From assembly GCF_020360975.1 (NCBI RefSeq), contig NW_025408667.1:5642001-5706000 (forward strand): DNA of 64,000 bases. The letters run 5' to 3'. The notes below the pieces were generated by a model, which saw nothing but the letters and a program-made list of their open reading frames with translations, was not told the origin of the DNA and did not search any database. Below are positions 1 through 11,755 of this stretch, one piece after another (position 1 is the first letter of the stretch; each line of letters starts with the position of its first letter). The DNA is from Hirsutella rhossiliensis. Lineage: Eukaryota > Ascomycota > Sordariomycetes > Hypocreales > Ophiocordycipitaceae. The translations under genes and the position numbers were made by a program.

Positions 1-3000
1 TTTTCTTTAAAATAAATATAACTAGGTAGCCTACTTTAGATATTAACGTTCGTATATATCCCTTTTATAGATTCTGATTAAGGTAGTTATATAGCGTTTA
101 TAGTTACTTTTCGTTTAGGTTATAGATCTTATAGAATATCGGCGTTATTCTATCCTTAAAATAAATTTTATAGTCTTATTAGCTATATTTAGGTAACCCT
201 ATCTTAAGTTCTTCTTTAAAGAGTTTATTATATTTCCGGTATTCTTAAGGGATATTCTTTATTCTATCTTATATGCTTTATTCTTTCTTTTAAGAGCTAG
301 TTTCTCTTAACTTAAGCTCTTTATTAATTTATTTAAGGTCATTCCTTAAAGTAGTAATAACTCTTTAAATCTTTATATTATATCCTTTATTCTATTTATA
401 TTAGATACTAGGTTATATAGCCGTGTTAGTTAGTATATAGGTCTTATTAGTCGATTTTATTATATCCGCTAGTTCGGTTATTATTTTCGTTTATATTACT
501 AAAGCCTATAATAATTTACTTAAACGGTTATCCCTTTTATCCTATTTAGTAGCTAAATTATTATAAAATTTTACTTTCTTTTAAATCTACTAGTCCTAGA
601 AACTTATATCTTCGTTTTAATATAGCTAGCTAGTTTTCTAGTTAATTAGTAGGTTGCTCTCCTATAGCTATAGAAGCCCTAATATAAGGTTATATTCTTT
701 AATATCTATAATATTAAAGGTAACTTATTTATCGTAGCCCTAGATATTAATATTAAGGTAATTAATCTCTATATTAATAATTCCGTTATTATAGTTAAAG
801 GCCTTTCCTTCGATATTTATAAGTTTATATAGATCTATCTTATATCTCTATATAAGTCGGTAACGATTAACGACTTTAGGTAAAACGTAATTGCCTATCG
901 CGCTATAATCTAAAAGTATATATATATAATATCCCGCGATTTAAATATCTAATACTATTTAGTTACTATAGCTTACCGTTGCTATATATAGGGTCCTTAG
1001 ATCTTATTATATCGTGCTAGTCTATAGCCCTTTTATAGATAGTATACCTCGTTTTTTACTTAGTCCTTATTTATTTTATTTAGGTATTCTTCTTCGATTT
1101 ATTATTAATATTATTTCTTTATATTTTTATCGCGTAGTATCGTATTAGGGCTTAAGAGATTAATTTCTTATAGCTAATTAAAGATTTCTTATTTCTCGAT
1201 ACTATATCGTTTATATTATACTACTTCGTAGTTAATTATATACTATGCTTTATAATTCTATTTATTTTTATATTAAAGATTAAGTTTTCGTTCTATATCT
1301 TTCTATTTTACGCGTAGTTTATCTACGTTAATTTTTCCTTAGTCGAATATAGCTTATAGCCTTTATACGTATTGCTAGTAATCTTTTAATATACTATTAT
1401 ATCGTTTATACTATACTTATGCTTTTTTATATTTATAAACTTTATAGTTTAGGTATATATATTTATTATAATCTTCTTTATTATATTTAACTTATTACGT
1501 AAGTCTTTAAAAGATTAATAGTTTAGATACCTTAAAGTAAGTAGCGTTATATTATTCCTTTATTTTAGCGTATTTATAGATTTTATATATCTTTAAAAGA
1601 TATCTTATTAATAAACCGTAATTATCGCGGCATTTAAGTAGCGTACTATAATTAGGTTCTAATAATATAACTTAGTCGTTTAGGTAGCGTTAATCGGTTT
1701 TCTAGTAGTCTAGTTCTATACTTAGGTAGGGTTTTAAAAGTACTTATCCTTTAAATCTAACCGGGAAGGCGTTATATCGTGCCTTTATTTAAAAGTATAT
1801 TATATAATCTAGGTAGACGTATAATATCTATAAAATATACTTATAGTACTTATAAGTAAGTAGTATTTATATATCGTCTTTAAATTCTCCTTATAGTTAC
1901 TATTCTTATTATAAAGTTATAAAGGTATTAACTATAGTAATAGCTATAGCGTAGTCTCCTTTATATAGTGCCGGTTAATATCGAATTAATATAGCTTATT
2001 AGTTTTCTATAAGAATTTAAGGTATTTATTAAGTTTTAATTTTAAGTATTTCTTTAAATTCTTCGAAGTATAGAGCGTGTTCTTTAATCGTAGTATTTTC
2101 CCTTAATAGCGAGGGTAGTAGTATAAGTTCGTTCTTATCTTCTATTTCTTTAAGTATTTCTTATTCTTTAGAGCTTATATCGTCGATACTTCGTTATTCC
2201 TCTTTAGGTTATTATCTAAGTTTTATAAGTATAAGGGCTATATTTATATCTTCTTTATTATATTATTTATAGACTACCTATCGTTATTATCGATTTTTAT
2301 TTTATATATCTTCTTAGAATCGTTTACCGTTCTTCCTAATCTAGTCTTAGGAGACTCCTTTAGGATAAGGGTATTCTAGTTCTATAAATTTAACTTATTT
2401 CTATATTTTAGGATCCCTTTATTATATTATTATAAGGGTCTTCTTTAGTAGCTTTAGGAACTATCTAGTACCGTTCTTATCGCTTAAATATACCGTATAT
2501 TTATCGTTATAGTATATAGTCTAACTAAGGAGTTTATACTTTAGTTCCTATCTATTAGTAGCGTTTAGGTATTTCTTACCTTTTAAGGCTAGTGCCTAGT
2601 AGGTTTTCTTTTCCTTATAGGGTTATCTATATTCTTTAGAGTAATATCTAAGTTTCCTATAGTTAAAATACTTTCTTTTACTTTTCTATATTATATCTAG
2701 ATCTATCTTACTTAAGTTAGTTATATAAGCATAGGTAATAGGAGTTTCGCGCTTCTTTTTATAGTTAGTACGTCGGTTAAAGTTATTCTTATAGGAAGGG
2801 TTTTAGTTTCCTCTTCCTTATTTCTTTTCTTAGCGTTATATATACTATCTATCGTTAATTTATATTACTATAGTAATATAGTTTCAGAGGTTATTAGGTC
2901 GATTTTCCTTATAAAGCTTATCTTTAACTTCTTCTTTAAGCCTATCGTAGAATCGTAATATAAGAGGTTCGTTATCCTAATTAAGCTTTAAGGTAACTTA

Positions 3001-3573
3001 ACGGAACTTTATAGTATAATCTAATACTAAGATCCTTTATTAAAGTTCTTAAAGTTTCTATTTAGCTTTTTATTCCTTATCGGTTATTCTAAATACCTTT
3101 ATAATAGCTTCCTTAAATCCTTAGAAACTAGCAAAGACTTTATCTATCTTATTATCTCGTCGCGCTAGTTAGTTATTAAGAAAGTCCCTTATAATAGGTC
3201 TAAACTAAGCGAGTACCGTTCTAGATAAATAATTTCCTATATAGAGTACCTTTTCGACTAAGTCTAAGAGTTTAGTAAGATAAAACCGATAATAGGCCTT
3301 AAGTTAGGTAAGTCTCGAAGCGTACTATAAGTACCGTTAAATAGTCCTAGCTATTTTAGTTTAACTACTTCTCTAAGGTCCCTAACTTATCTATTGCCTC
3401 CTTTGTTCTTAAGTAACTATACCTTATATCGAAGGGCGATAATTTCGCGTATTATATCCTAAGGCGATATAGTAGCTCTAGAGTTAGTTAATCTAGTTTA
3501 CTATATAGGTATATTAATAGTTACGATATTACTTAGAGTAACGCGGTATTATACTAAATAAGAGCTTTTAACG
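1..3573 (-). mobile_element. RIP-degraded Ty3/gypsy retrotransposon (leader, gag, protease, start of RT)
   Basis: This is the 5' half of a gypsy element read on the minus strand and running off the left edge. Near 2,630-2,680 the minus strand reads KYFNYRKLRYYSKEYR, which fits a gag zinc knuckle (CX2CX4HX4C) whose Cys and His codons became Tyr through C-to-T or G-to-A changes. Near 600-740 it reads DIKEYNLILGLL, then stops where Trp or Gln is expected, then ESNLLINK-like sequence. This is the usual stretch between the aspartic protease and reverse transcriptase. About 227 nt of leader (3,347-3,573) precede gag. Stops occur in all frames and CA/TG is almost absent. It is dead. The family is firm; the internal borders are approximate. 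Confidence 0.8.
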
Positions 3574-4022
3574 TATAATAACTAGTGTTATTCCTAAGGG
3601 ATAAACCTATCGAGGGGTTTATATTAGTAGATATACTAGGGCGTGGTCTAAGTAATAATAAGTATATTACGTTAGTAATAAGTCGGAGGTTATAGACTAT
3701 AGACTATAATTAGGTAATTAGAATTAGAGATAAATCGTAATAAAGATTTATATTAAAAGCTATTAAGCTATCTATTTAAAGGAGTGAAAGTAGGTAGCTA
3801 TATATACCTATAGAGACTATCCTTAGATTATAGGCCTAGCTATAATCCCTAACGTTAGATCGTATAGAGCGTAGTAATCCTATTAATCTTAGATTACTTA
3901 GATCTCTACGATCCTATCGATCCTATATCTATTAAATAGTTATGCCGACTATTTATCCGTTAAACTATATTACGTGCTTAACGCGGTCGACCGTTAGCGG
4001 CCTAGTAGCTATGGTCGTAATA
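3574..4022 (-). repeat. LTR copy 1, 5' LTR of the left gypsy element
   Basis: The left end reads TATAATAACTAGTGTTA (RIPed from TGTAAC...), and the right end GGTCGTAATA (RIPed from ...TAACA). The left 280 bp are shared with copies at 4,250, 57,170 and 61,652. In the minus orientation that shared part is R/U5, next to the leader at 3,347-3,573. The right third, which is U3, differs from the other copies. No matching 5-bp duplication flanks it here, as expected if the partner LTR lies beyond the window. Confidence 0.75.
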
Positions 4023-4249
4023 CTAGCTATTTTAGTTTAACTACTTCTCTAAGGTCCCTAACTTATCTATTACCTCCTTTATTCTTAAGTAACTATACCT
4101 TATATCGAAGGGTAATAATCTCGCGTATTATATCCTAAGGCAATATAATAGCTCTAAAGCTAGTTAATCTAGCTTACTATATAGGTATATTAATAGTTAT
4201 AATATTACTTATAGTAACGTAGTATTATATTAAATAAGAGCTTTTAACG
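4023..4249 (-). mobile_element. Leader fragment of a second, interrupted gypsy element
   Basis: These 227 nt repeat 3,347-3,573 at a constant offset of 676 nt with only RIP-type differences. They join LTR copy 2 on the right in the same way that 3,347-3,573 joins LTR copy 1. Homology stops exactly at 4,022/4,023, where LTR copy 1 ends. The simplest reading is that the left element inserted into the leader of an older member of its own family. The rest of that older element would lie left of the window. Confidence 0.65.
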
Positions 4250-4714
4250 TATAATAACTAGTATTATTTTTAAGGGATAAACCTATTAAGGGGTTTATAT
4301 TAGTAGATATAATAAAGCGTAGTCTAAGTAATAATAAGTATATTATATTAGTAATAAGTTAGAGGTTATAGACTATAGACTATAACTAAGTAATTAAGTA
4401 ATCGGAATTAAAGATAAGATCGTAATAAAGATCGTAATAATTATAATATATTAAAAGCTAAAGAGCTATTTAGTCTAAAGAAGTAGAATTAAGTGTCCTT
4501 ATATACTTAGTAGTCCTTTATAGATTATATAGCGGGCGTAATAATCCTATTTATAGATCGTTAGATTATTAAGGTAATTTAATAAGCCGGATCGTTAGGA
4601 TTACTAGGTAATCTAAATAATCTATTATATAACTTTATAGGATCCTATACCCCTCCGTTATATATCGGCCTTATTAAGGGCTGCTTATAACTAACCGTTA
4701 GTCGGGTCGTAATA
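4250..4714 (-). repeat. LTR copy 2 (same family, different U3)
   Basis: It starts TATAATAACTAGTATTA and ends GGTCGTAATA. The first 250-280 bp match LTR copy 1 apart from further C-to-T and G-to-A changes. The right part (about 4,500-4,700) does not align with copy 1, nor with copies 3 and 4. It is the 5' LTR of the interrupted older element. Confidence 0.7.
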
Positions 4715-4759
4715 TCTTACTCTTATAACGTTAGCTAATTTAAAAGATCTAAATCCCCC

Positions 4760-6830
4760 TTTCCTAATAGTCTTAAGAAGAGGTCTTAGATAAAGAAACG
4801 GAAGAAGAAACTAACGTTAAAGTAGTTAAGGATAACGCTAACTTTAAAGAAGAAGAAAAAGAGGAAGCTATTAGATTAGATAATCTAAACGAAGAAGGAG
4901 ACTATAGGAAAGCGGTAGAGCTAGAATACCTCTACCTTCCTACGCCTCCTCTTATAGAATAAGAAGAAGATCTAGAAGTAGCTTTTTCTATTAATCTTCC
5001 TATTTTAACCCCTAAGGGGGTAGGAAAGGTATATCTCTTAAAGGATTATCCGGCTGCCTTTTTATCCCTACTTTAAGAAGTAAAGGAAGGTATAGGGCCC
5101 GATATAAAAAAAGACTAATTTTTCCTTATTTCGATTGTTTTTCCGACTTCTATTATATACCTATAGAAGACGGTTCCTATAAAGCATTTATAGTAGGCCG
5201 GCTTTTAAGCTATAGCTATTAGCAAGGAAGGTATATAAAAGAGACCTCTTAGACCTACTAGTAAACTAGAAGTAGCTAGAAAAACACCCCTTTAAAAACT
5301 AGTTTTTCTAGGCCTAGAAAGACTACCTAGCCTTATATAAAGAGATAGGGTCTTTTAAAGAGGTCCTTAAGGAAAAAGTAAGAGGAAAATAAGTCCTTAG
5401 CTATAAGTAGGTCTTTATCTATAAGACTAATAAACATAGCTTCCTTTAAAAGTATAAAGCCCGGCTAGTCGTTTATAAGAATAAGTAGGGAAAAGGGGTA
5501 GGGTAACTACCCTAATAAGGATACCTTTTCGGACCCTTATAGCTATAGTAGTAGAATTCGACCTTAAACTCGATTAAATAGATACCTTTAACGCCTTTAT
5601 TAACTGCCCTCTTAAGGAAGAAGAAGAAGTTATCTATATACGCCTTCTACTAGGCTTTTAATAGCTAGGAAAGGTTCTATAGCTTAGGAAAGCTCTATAT
5701 AGACTATAAAGATTACCCCTTCTTTAGTAATAGTATTTAATAAGTTCCCTTAAAGCCCTAAGCTTCGAGAAAGTCCCTTAGGAACCGTGTATAATATAAA
5801 AGGGTAAAATCATAGTCTTCTTCTACGTTAATAATATTATCTAAGCCTACCTAAAAGAGGAAGAAGTAATTACTAGGGAGGCTATAAAAGGCCTATAATA
5901 AAGGTATAAGATAACTAAGCTAGGGGAGCTAAAGTGGTTCCTAGGGATATAAATCCTTTAGAATAGGTCCTAACGGACTATCTAGCTTACCTAGGACGCC
6001 TATATCGATAAGGTCGCTTATAAATTCCTCCTTAATTCCCTCGATAAGAAGCTTCCCTCTAGGCCTATATTATATAAAGAGCTTTTACCTAATCCGTCCT
6101 TTTAAGCTAAGGAGAAAGAGAAATACTTATATTAATAGAAGGTAGGCTCCCTACCTTTTTATAGCTATTTCTACTAGACCGGATATCTCTTTTATAATCT
6201 CTAAGCTAGCTAGGCATAACTAGAATCCTAGCCCTAGGCACTAAGAAGTAGTAGATAGAGCTATCCTTTATCTCTATTTAACGAGATTATATAGTCTGCG
6301 CCTAGGAGGGTAGGGAAGGAAACTAGCTACCGAAATCTTCCTTTATTCGAGCGATTCGTCCTTTATAGATAATTCCTTAGATAGAAAGAGCTTATAGGGG
6401 TATATTATATCCCTCTTTAAAGGAACTATTATATAGAAAGCTTCGAAGTAAGCTACCGTTACGACGTTAAGTATAGAGGCAGAGCTACTAGCTCTTTTAG
6501 AAGCGTTAAAAGAAGCGATTTTCCTTAGCCGGCTACTTATATCTTTATAACTATAAATTCCGTCCCTATTAGCTATAGAATATAATAATATATAGACTAT
6601 ACGAATTCTTATAGAAAATAGTAAGCTATCGACCTAGCTATAGTATATCGATATCTACTAGTATTAGTTACGCTAAGAGGTCTAAAAGGGACTTATTTCC
6701 GTCCGTTAGGTTCTAACGGTAACGATAAAAGCCGACGGTCTTACGAAGCCCCTACTAAAGTAGAAGCTAGCTATCTTTTTATAGTAAATTAAGCTAGAAG
6801 ACGTTCGAGAAAAGCTATCCTTAGAAGCCC
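4760..6830 (+). mobile_element. RIP-degraded Ty1/copia retrotransposon (reverse transcriptase and RNase H)
   Basis: This is a plus-strand copia pol fossil. At 5,340-5,510 the frame reads KVRGK, stop, VLSYK, stop, VFIYKTNKHS, then KYKARLVVYKN. That is the copia RT start (CKWVFxxKxxxxG...KYKARLVxxG) with Trp and Gln codons turned to stops. At 6,150-6,300 it reads ISTRPDISFIISKLARHN and continues to a VDRAILYLYLTRLYSLRL-type block. At about 6,720-6,790 it has ADGLTKPLLK followed by LAIFL, the usual copia C-terminal signature. The upstream part (4,760-5,280) is probably the integrase C-terminus or linker. No LTRs could be delimited. It is inactive. Confidence 0.78.
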
Positions 6831-8366
6831 GCCTTAAGAGTTTACGAGAGGAGCTAACGCTATATATAAGGAAGGAGACGTCTATAGCTAAAGAAAGGAA
6901 ATAGGACTTATCCTAAAGGAGGGCCCCTAGCTTAATTAGGACTTAATCTTCTTAAAAAAGGAAGACCCCCTTTCTTATATAACTCGATTCCTCCTTAAGG
7001 CCCCTTTTTCCTAAAGTAGGTCTAAAAGAGCCCGGGGCAAAACCCTAGATTTCTCGAGTAAGGGATAAGTATAGACTAAGACCTCCTTTATACGCTTACC
7101 GGCCTAATTATTTAGCTTTACCCTTAAGGGGCAGGCTATAGCTAAGGGGGTATATCGCGAAGCGTGTCCTAATTCGCATTCTCGGAGATATCCCTTAGTA
7201 AGAGGGACCTAGGAAGCTAAAAACACCTAGTATAGAAGAAGGAAGAAGGAGCTAAAAGGAGGTATAGAAAGGAGGGTAGGGGTATAAGGGGAAGTAGAAG
7301 TAGCGATAGCTTCCTATAGAGGTTGCGAGAGATAAGACGGATATACCGGCAACGGCTAGAAAAGAGGGGGAAACCCAGCAAAAAGCTCGGTAGTTAAGAG
7401 GACATTAGTAGCTTCTTTAAGCAAGATCTTCTTTGTTAATAGAGATGCTAGATAGGTATAAAGAGGAGCGTTAGATAGAGGAAAGAAGGACAATTAAGGC
7501 AATACAACAATCACTCCCCTACCGTAACTACTGCCCCCGTAAGAATCAAACATCTTTGCCCTGCCTGTCCGACCCCTTACTTCTAATTTTACCTTCGTGC
7601 ATTTTATATACACTTCTCGCATCTCTCTTTGCGAGAATATTCCTCTATTCGTACGGTTAATTCCCCTATAATAAGGTATTCCCTCCGTGCCTTCTTAAAG
7701 GATTAGAATCGTAAGAGGGTATTATAGATATCGAGGGAAGCACCGGAATTAGGGATAGCTGATTTTTATAGAGGATAGTTAGAGGGCTCTAACGGTTGGT
7801 TTTGGCCTAGTTAATCCATAGGGAAGATAAAGGCTAGAATTACTATACTAACAATTTTTCCTTAAATTTACGGCTCGAATAGGGGTAGCTACGTTAGTTG
7901 CTATTTCCTAGTAACCCGAATTTCGTCTATCCTTTTCTATAAAGAAGGGTCCCTCTTAAGGGACTATTTAACGATCCCTTCTAGCTTCCTAAGAGACTAA
8001 ATTCTAGAAGGTTAAAGTTCCTCGAAGACCTACTAGTAGTCTTCTAGTCGGTAGGTTCTTTTATAAGCTAGGTAGGTAGGGCGGTTCCCGTTATATTATT
8101 GTTTCTTCGAGGAATCGTCTCTTTCCGGAAGATCTACTTAAAAACCCCCTCTTTTTACACCTTATTACTGTAGACAGCGCCCCGTGGAGGTGATAGGGGC
8201 CGTCTCGTATTCTTCGACAAATTCATCGGTGATACGGAAATAGAAGAACTTGATGTGGTGTGTAATAGCAAGAATAGTTATAAACCTGTTCCTGTTATGT
8301 GTCTTAGTACATGTAGTTGGATCATCCAGAAGCAGGAGGTCGCGGCAGCGCCCCTGCCTGGCGGAA
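6831..8366. other. Transition from RIPed flank to GC-richer island, no gene recognised
   Basis: 6,831-7,500 is purine-rich on the plus strand. It begins with a charged, helical-looking copia tail (LEDVREKLSLEARLKSL) and is then broken by stops. Around 7,500-7,660 CA and TG reappear, so this part escaped RIP or is younger. An 8-bp perfect inverted repeat lies at 7,614-7,637. From 7,660 to about 8,160 short AT-rich stretches alternate with ordinary sequence. No coding region can be supported. Confidence 0.5.
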
Positions 8367-9242
8367 CTACCTGTGATCTGAGATTTTCAAGGCTTTCTGG
8401 TCTCGCCTTAATGCGAGAGCTTCGCCAACCATTTGAGCCAGTACTTGATCGGAAACCTTAGGCTCGCCGTCATCTACGTTCTGGAAGGTTCGCTTCGCTC
8501 CTAACGTAGCCACTTGTCTTATCTTCCCACGAGCGTATAGCTGCACCCCGCCATCGTCGATGGCCCTAATATGCGCCTATTGCGACGTGGTGATGGTATA
8601 TGTTTGTCTTTGATCTCGAAAGTGAAACAAAGGACCCGCAAGTGGTTGAGCCCAGTTAAGTACACACCGAATAAAGCAGCTCGCCAGGCGTATAGTGAGA
8701 TCTTCGACAAGAGTTGGCGTAACTTCGCTTGTAAACCCGGCGCTTGCATCAGATGCGTCGCCTGAGCTTGGCTGGGTTGGTGAGCTGCTACCTATCCGGA
8801 TGTTCGTAAACGTGACGAATTCCTCGGGCCGGGAAGCTGGCTTTCTTTCTCTCTTGGGCCGCTCGGACAGGGCAGGGGACGGTTTGACTTGTTCAGCTCG
8901 CGCAAAGAAGGCCAGCGCTGCCCATGTATAGCCCAGGCTGTCCGGCTGATACTGCTGGACACATTGAGGCTCCCACATTTCGGCCAGAATTGCATGTTCT
9001 CCCGGGCCTGAAATCGGTCGCTTGATGCATGGGTGTAACTTGTCTAGGTTGTCTGGGTAAAAGCTGTGGAAAAGAGCGAGGCGTCTTTTGGGCTCGCTGC
9101 AGATGACTCGGCTTGGAAATAGGTGCTTGCGACCCCAACGACTGACAGCGCTCTCCCATCCGTCAGATTCGTAAAGGGCATTGAAATTCTCGGCCTTCTT
9201 AGAGAGGGTGCTTGGATATCTGACGGTATCGTAGTAAGCCAT
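8367..9242 (-). pseudogene. Fungal PD-(D/E)XK-nuclease-like protein, broken by one in-frame stop
   Basis: The frame opens at ATG 9,242 and reads 221 residues to a TAG at 8,577-8,579. It then continues in the same frame for about 69 residues to 8,367. The part after the stop (IRAIDDGGVQLYARGKIRQ, then VATLGAKRTFQ, later VSDQVLAQMVGEALALR) resembles, from memory, fungal-restricted nuclease-like proteins with a D...ExK core. Here the expected E of the ExK triad reads G. The first half carries an FVTFTNIRIG segment and an RCVLNWAQPL segment that I associate with the same family. The stop fits CAG to TAG, a RIP-type change. An intron over the stop is possible but I see no good splice pair. Family assignment is tentative; gene status is likely. 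Confidence 0.5.
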
Positions 9243-11400
9243 AACGATGAGTGGTGCTGCAACGCAGGTGATGAAGAAGCTGATGTAGGTAAAGAAGGGA
9301 GCGTGGCGGTTTTAAGATTTCTTGGCCTTGAGGGTAGTACTTATCATTTATGCCTCCTGCTTCTGTCTACTACCTGGAATGAGAACCACATGCGGGAGGG
9401 TGCAAGGCCGCAGAGTGCGCGATTCTGCTTGCGTGGGAGTCATGCATCCAACGACATAACTATCATCGCAAAGACAGAGACTGATTGGCGTTTGGGTTCT
9501 CGGGCTTCTTGCATATTGGTCCGCTTCCACCTCACGTGCCGATTCTCTCCGTCTTGTTCTGCAATTGCTGCTGCTGCCTAGCCAGGATGCATGGCCGGCG
9601 CTCAGGAGTAGCACCCTTAGCTACAGATTGCAAAAGGCCCGAGCGATGCTACTCGGCCGAAGATATAAATACGACTGTTGCCTTGCATTGTGATATATCA
9701 CCGCAAGTAACTCTGAATGTAGGCCGTTATTCATGTGGGTGGTGGCACCCTCCGCAGACAAGGGCAAGGAAGCCGAGCGCCAGGCTGATCCTCTTAGGCC
9801 TTGAAAGGGGGCCCAGCCAACAGCATAAATGCACAGAAAACAGGATGCTACCGCGATGGCGGTTACGTCGCCTGCTTGTTCCGTTAGCCATTCATGATGT
9901 GTAAACATGCACTAGCTGCCATCTATATGGACCCCTGTGGTTAACTGTGGCATTTGAGTAGCCCTTCTACTTCCTGCCGCAGTGGGGTGCCTTTGTCGTC
10001 CGATTTCTGCTCCCCGTCTTGTCTATAATTTTGGGGCGGAAGAAGAAGAGCGAATAGACGATCGCGGAGAGATTTGCCTGGCCTATAGCGAATAACCGTA
10101 ACCTGAACCGAAACGGAGGGCTGCGCCACTGGTGGAACAGCGGGTTCATCAAGTAGGTTGAGGAACGAAGGGGATATATTGGCCGTATAGAGGTATAAGC
10201 TCTCGCTTTTTGGAGACGAGAATAATACCTTAGACTGTAAGATAGACTTTTATTAGCATATTATTATACAGGAAAGCAAGGGTATTTTACTAAAAATGTA
10301 GGAGGGCAGCTTTCGCTGTAATCCTCAAATCGGTCCAAGGCCGGCTTATACTGTTGCTGCGCTATGGCTATTAGAAGCGCAACGATATAGGGGTCGTGCA
10401 AGGGATCTAAAGGCGTGATCCTCTTTAGCTTTTTCGATATAAGGCGCGGGCAATCAATCGACCCGGTCGTCGCGAGAATATATCTGGCGCCAGTGCGTCA
10501 GAGCGCATAAGCTCAAGATGCACCTGGTCGATATATGCGGCGATGGGGGGTGCGTCGGGCTTATCGCGGAGAAAGAGCGAGATGCAACTGAGGATTTTGC
10601 GTTGGTTCCCGTTAAAGTAGAAGCAAAGATCTCTTCTATAAAAAGTAGACGTAGTTAGAAAGAGGCTTGCAAATGCTGAATTGGGGGGGGGATAGACCTA
10701 TTAAGAAGTAGACAATCTAAGTCTGCGAGAATTATCTGTAGACTACTTTCACGGCTAACCATTTGGCTACCTGTGAAAAGTTCTGCAATATATCGAGCAC
10801 TATTGCGCTCGCCGGTGAAATCCGTTCTCGTTGTCGGCGGCGCGGGACAAGCATCGTCAAAGGAGCATTGCAACAACTCGAGCTGCCGGTTGGTCTAGTA
10901 TAAGGGGGAGACGAGGAGCCGTTCTCTGCAGTGAATTCGGGCAAGCTGATAGATGGACAGAGCAGGGTTGGCTGGCGGCGTTGCTGGCGTCATGGCGGCC
11001 ACTCGACGGGTTTGGTCATTGTGATAATGTTGCAAGGAGGAAGTTGTGCCGAGTTACGCGCCGTCATAATAGAGGCGCGGTGCTTGGTAAATGATGGTCC
11101 GCAGCCGAGACAATCCGCCTCGGAGCGAACCATTATCCGAAGTCTATCCACAGCAATTAGACTTCGACGCTTAGCAGAGACGCAGACCACCTTCGGATAT
11201 CGTTGTCGGCTGGTTTTAGAGAGACTTAGTATCGTAATTCACGACCTCGCAGGAATATAATGCATAAGCATGAATTCGCGGGCGTATTAAGGATAATGGG
11301 TCCACCGAAGATCTTGCTACACGAGTGCCGCAGACTGTGAGACCGTCTTAGAGACAAGAATCCCATGAAAGAGTAGTCTCCTGGCTGGTGTATTTTCAAA
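9243..11400. other. Gene-poor accessory DNA
   Basis: Base composition is close to the island average. Open frames are short and overlap on both strands without splice signals or recognisable domains. On the minus strand, 10,450-10,615 reads as an open segment (NGNQRKILSCISLFLRDK followed by PDAPPIAAYIDQVHLELM). It may be a scrap of an old gene, but I do not recognise it. A G-run lies at about 10,683-10,690. Confidence 0.4.
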
Positions 11401-11412
11401 AATTCAAAAGCT

Positions 11413-11419
11413 ATATAAA
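11413..11419 (+). promoter_or_regulatory. TATA box of the small secreted peptide gene
   Basis: TATATAA sits 133 nt upstream of ATG 11,552. A pyrimidine-rich leader (CTTCCTATCCCATCTATCCC and following) lies between them. This is a common arrangement for highly expressed fungal genes. Confidence 0.5.
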
Positions 11420-11551
11420 CCGTCGAATTCAACCGCAATGGCTGATGTTAGCAGTACATAAGAGCCTCCGGTACACTTTCTTCAAAACTTCCTATCCCAT
11501 CTATCCCATTACAAGCATTTTCAACTCCTTGCTAAACGTCTTACCGCCAAT

Positions 11552-11755
11552 ATGATGGTTTCGAGCACCCTACTTATTGTCCTTGTTGGACTGGCCACTG
11601 CCGGTCCAATTGCAGACAGCAAAACGATTTCCCGCCGACAACCTCAATTCGATGATGATTTATTCGGTGCCGGCAACACCCCGAATGGTGGTGGAGTCGA
11701 TGGCAATCCCAATGCACCTGATGGTTTTCAAAACTCGCGCTTTGATTTTCGGTAA
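11552..11755 (+). CDS. Small secreted peptide precursor, Kex2-type processing site
   Basis: The product is 67 residues from a single exon, with start context GCCAATATGATGG. Residues 1-17 (MMVSSTLLIVLVGLATA) form a clear signal peptide, followed by GPIADSKTISRR. The RR pair at about 28-29 is a likely Kex2 site. The predicted mature peptide of 38 residues is free of Cys and rich in Asp, Asn, Gly and Pro (FDDDLFGAGNTPNGGG, later NPNAPDGF), ending NSRFDFR. A TATA box and CT-rich leader lie upstream. It could be a secreted signalling peptide, a small effector or a remnant of a longer gene. I do not recognise a family. Codon use is ordinary and there is no internal stop, unlike neighbouring relics. 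Confidence 0.6.
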   Translation: MMVSSTLLIVLVGLATAGPIADSKTISRRQPQFDDDLFGAGNTPNGGGVDGNPNAPDGFQNSRFDFR

